From Avisuccinivibrio sp964424565 (GTDB taxonomy: Bacteria; Pseudomonadota; Gammaproteobacteria; Enterobacterales; Succinivibrionaceae), in contig CAYRIZ010000076.1 in assembly GCA_964424565.1 (NCBI GenBank), positions 1-7,799 on the forward strand: a stretch of DNA of 7,799 bases, written 5' to 3'. The notes under the pieces were generated by a model that searched no databases, was not told the DNA's origin, and saw nothing but the letters and a program-made list of their open reading frames with translations. Shown here in pieces: positions 5,953-7,799 of this stretch. The stretch's first letter is position 1; every line of letters starts with the position of its first letter. The position numbers and the translations under genes are program-made.

Positions 5953-7524
5953 TTAAGCGGCGGCTTTCTTCTGGCCGGCGGTGCCGTTGGGATCGCGGGT
6001 GCTGTTGTACCAGTGCAGCAGGCTCATGATGCAGATCAGCATGATCACGGCCACGGCCAGGCTTAAGAACACATTCTGCGTGATGCCGGCGGTAATATAG
6101 CCGCCTAAGGCACACAGGGCGGTCAGACAGGCATAGGGCAGCTGTGTGGCCACATGATCTATGTGCAGGCAGCCCGATCCGGCACTGGACAGAATGGTGG
6201 TATCGGATATGGGCGAGCAGTGATCACCGAAGACTGAACCGGCCAGAGTGGCGGACAGGGCAATCACGGTCAGGCTGCTTTCCGGATCTATGGCCTGGGC
6301 TACGGATACCACTATGGGAATTAAGATACCAAAGGTGCCCCAGGCGGTGCCGGTGGAGAAGCTCAGGAAGCAGGCGATCATGAAGATCACTGAAGGCAGC
6401 ATCATGCCGGCCAGTCCGGCATCATCCTGCACCAGGGAGCTGATGTAGACCTGAGTCTGCAGCAGGTCGCGGCAGACGCCGGAAATGGTCCAGGCCAGTA
6501 CCAGGATCATATTGGCGGGGATCATGGCCTGTACGCCGCGCAGCATGCCCTGCATAAAGGTCTTGAGATCGAGCAGTCTGCGGCTGGTGAACTGAATTAA
6601 GGCTACCAGCAGGGCGGCAAAGGAGCCCAGCACCAGAGCCGGACCGGCATCGGTATTGCCGAAGGCGGCGGCTATATTGTGGTAGGCCGGATCGTCGCCC
6701 CAGTAACCGCCGCAGTAAAGCAGGGACAGGGTGGAGAAGACGATCAGGGAGAGAATGGGGATCACCATGTCGATCACGCCGCCGTCGGCATGCACGGTCA
6801 TCTCATCTGAGCCTGAGCTGTTCTCATGAGTTTCCTCACCGCGGGCGGCGGCAATTTCTGCCCGGCGCATGGGACCAAAGTCAAATTTGCCCACACAGAC
6901 CAGCAGTACCATTACTATGGAGAGCAGAGCATAGAAATTCCAGGGAATGGTGGCTATAAAAGCATCCATTTCATTGGTAAACACACCTGTGCTCTTTAAA
7001 TTGGAACCCACAGCTGCGGCCCAGGAGGAAATAGGGGCGATGATGCAGATAGGGGCGGCGGTGGCATCAATGATATAAGCCAGCTTGGCGCGGGAGATCT
7101 TATAGGTGTCGGTGACCGGACGCATTACCGTGCCTACAGTCAGGCAGTTGAAGTAGTCGTCAATGAAGATGAAGACACCCAAACCCGCGGTAGCCAGCTG
7201 TGAGCTGCGTCTGCCCTTGATTTTGCGGGAAGCCCACTTGCCGTAGGCCCGTGAACCGCCGGCCATGGCTATGACATATACCAGCGAGCCCAGCAGGGAG
7301 CAGAAGATCACGATGGAGAAGTCTACCTTGTCGACCATGAGGGTAAAGGTATGTTCCACCGTGCGGATGATAGGCATGCTTTCACCCATGCCAAAGGAAT
7401 AAATGCAGGTACCGGTCAGAATGCCTATGAGCAGGGAGGAGAAGACCTCCTTGGTGACCAGTGCCAGGACCACTGCAATGATGGGGGGAAGCAGGGATAA
7501 AAAGCCTGCATAATACGGTTCCAT
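5953..7524 (-). CDS. NhaC-family Na+/H+ antiporter
   Basis: This 523-residue polytopic inner-membrane protein probably exchanges Na+ (or another cation or solute) for protons, serving pH and sodium homeostasis. About 11-13 hydrophobic helices are visible. Family hallmarks are the buried acidic pair in 'FIFIDDYFNCLTVGTVMRPV' (Asp122, Asp123), 'AAPICIIAPISSWAA' (156-170), 'SFSTGTAWGTFGILIP' (388-403) and 'GSVFGDHCSPISDTTILSS' (429-447), a near-diagnostic segment of this family. The two halves are joined by a charged cytoplasmic linker (about 216-248) rich in Glu, His and Ser, and the tail ends QKKAAA. NhaC relatives also include malate/lactate antiporters (MleN), so the transported solute is not certain, which is why I give no symbol. 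The ATG start has GAGG at 7532-7535, 7 nt away. Promoter at 7592-7600; terminator at 5904-5930. Confidence 0.92.
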   Translation of the reverse strand: MEPYYAGFLSLLPPIIAVVLALVTKEVFSSLLIGILTGTCIYSFGMGESMPIIRTVEHTFTLMVDKVDFSIVIFCSLLGSLVYVIAMAGGSRAYGKWASRKIKGRRSSQLATAGLGVFIFIDDYFNCLTVGTVMRPVTDTYKISRAKLAYIIDATAAPICIIAPISSWAAAVGSNLKSTGVFTNEMDAFIATIPWNFYALLSIVMVLLVCVGKFDFGPMRRAEIAAARGEETHENSSGSDEMTVHADGGVIDMVIPILSLIVFSTLSLLYCGGYWGDDPAYHNIAAAFGNTDAGPALVLGSFAALLVALIQFTSRRLLDLKTFMQGMLRGVQAMIPANMILVLAWTISGVCRDLLQTQVYISSLVQDDAGLAGMMLPSVIFMIACFLSFSTGTAWGTFGILIPIVVSVAQAIDPESSLTVIALSATLAGSVFGDHCSPISDTTILSSAGSGCLHIDHVATQLPYACLTALCALGGYITAGITQNVFLSLAVAVIMLICIMSLLHWYNSTRDPNGTAGQKKAAA

Positions 7525-7591
7525 TGAATTACCTCAATTTGCCATTAAATTGCATTAATTTAGTGCGTAAAGCATGGTAAAAAACGGGCGG

Positions 7592-7600
7592 ATTATAACA
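7592..7600 (-). promoter_or_regulatory. Extended -10 promoter of the NhaC-type gene
   Basis: On the minus strand the sequence is TGTTATAAT: a perfect TATAAT preceded by the TGn of an extended -10 element. The expected -35 position has no consensus hexamer, consistent with extended -10 use. Transcription should start near 7585, giving a leader of about 60 nt. The leader contains an AT-rich dyad, TAAATT (7546-7551) with AATTTA (7557-7562), which may bind a regulator. Confidence 0.75.
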
Positions 7601-7616
7601 CAGCCCCGCAGCATGG

Positions 7617-7645
7617 GTATTTTTCGCTGCAATGCGCAGCAATAC
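7617..7645. promoter_or_regulatory. Interrupted dyad upstream of the NhaC-type promoter
   Basis: GCTGC (7626-7630) and GCAGC (7636-7640) are inverted around AATGC, and GTATT (7617-7621) and AATAC (7641-7645) extend the symmetry past a 4-nt insertion. The element covers roughly -32 to -60 relative to the predicted start, a usual place for an activator to compensate for a missing -35. Six T at 7650-7655 follow on the plus strand, so a weak plus-strand terminator for an unseen transcript is the alternative. Confidence 0.4.
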
Positions 7646-7730
7646 GGGCTTTTTTGGTGCATTTTCCGCCGTGAATCAGGCCGATTCGGCACTGCCGCGC
7701 GGAGAGGGAAAATGATGTGGTGAGTGGTGA

Positions 7731-7743
7731 GGGGGGGGGGGGG
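7731..7743 (+). repeat. G13 homopolymer tract
   Basis: Thirteen consecutive G follow a purine-rich GGTGAGTGGTGA-like stretch (from about 7717). The tract is outside any gene, about 205 nt upstream of the NhaC-type start and 10 nt before a candidate rightward promoter. Runs this long slip readily during replication and are also error-prone in sequencing, so its true length is uncertain. Confidence 0.9.
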
Positions 7744-7753
7744 AACCCAAATC

Positions 7754-7783
7754 TTGTTAATCTAGTGAAATATTTTTTATAAA
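7754..7783 (+). promoter_or_regulatory. Putative rightward promoter leaving the window
   Basis: TTGTTA (7754-7759) and TATAAA (7778-7783) are spaced by 18 nt in a sharply AT-rich end of the window. This is a reasonable sigma-70 match. No start codon with a ribosome site follows before the end, so the gene it would serve, divergent from the NhaC-type gene, lies outside. AT-rich sequence gives chance matches easily. Confidence 0.4.
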
Positions 7784-7799
7784 TTTTTTAAATCATTGA

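Noticed and set aside
4834..7524. Idea that the two transporter genes and metG form one operon or a functional system
   Set aside because: Gaps of 170-204 nt with T-tailed hairpins and a separate metG promoter candidate argue against it, and there is no metabolic link visible.

Overview
The window looks like an ordinary chromosomal segment from a gammaproteobacterium. The strongest evidence is a methionyl-tRNA synthetase of the long, zinc-binding, E. coli type, with a C-terminal tRNA-binding domain, alignable to E. coli MetG almost end to end from memory. Moderately high G+C, Shine-Dalgarno starts and simple rho-independent terminators fit this. A secreted hydrolase with a GICGWGG elbow, a type I associate with gut anaerobes, together with an NhaC-type antiporter, hints at a host-associated anaerobe such as Succinivibrionaceae. 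That placement is inference.

Layout: 1-525 carries no gene I can recognise. It contains an open but unrecognised frame running in from the left edge (to 357), an AT-rich operator-like dyad (370-386) and a GC-rich foldback just before the first gene. A plus-strand gene (526-1602) encodes an exported alpha/beta hydrolase and ends at a strong terminator (1652-1691). All other genes are on the minus strand. From right to left they are an NhaC-family Na+/H+ antiporter (5953-7524), an EamA/DMT-family transporter (4834-5748), metG (2624-4663) and an SDR oxidoreductase (1715-2476). Gaps of 147-204 nt, most with a terminator-like hairpin or a promoter, suggest that these four are largely separate transcription units. 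The hydrolase and the SDR gene converge tail to tail.

No shared pathway links the five genes: one housekeeping enzyme, two inner-membrane transporters, one cytoplasmic NAD(P)-dependent dehydrogenase and one periplasmic hydrolase. I see no rRNA or tRNA gene, insertion sequence, CRISPR array, phage gene or defence system, and nothing that supports a new multi-gene system.

The more interesting signals are non-coding: an interrupted, mutually complementary set of GGCAG/CTGCC arms between the antiporter and the EamA gene, with terminator and anti-terminator geometry; a 13-base G tract ten bases before a plausible promoter that leaves the window on the right; and GCTGC/GCAGC dyads recurring in nearly every intergenic gap.
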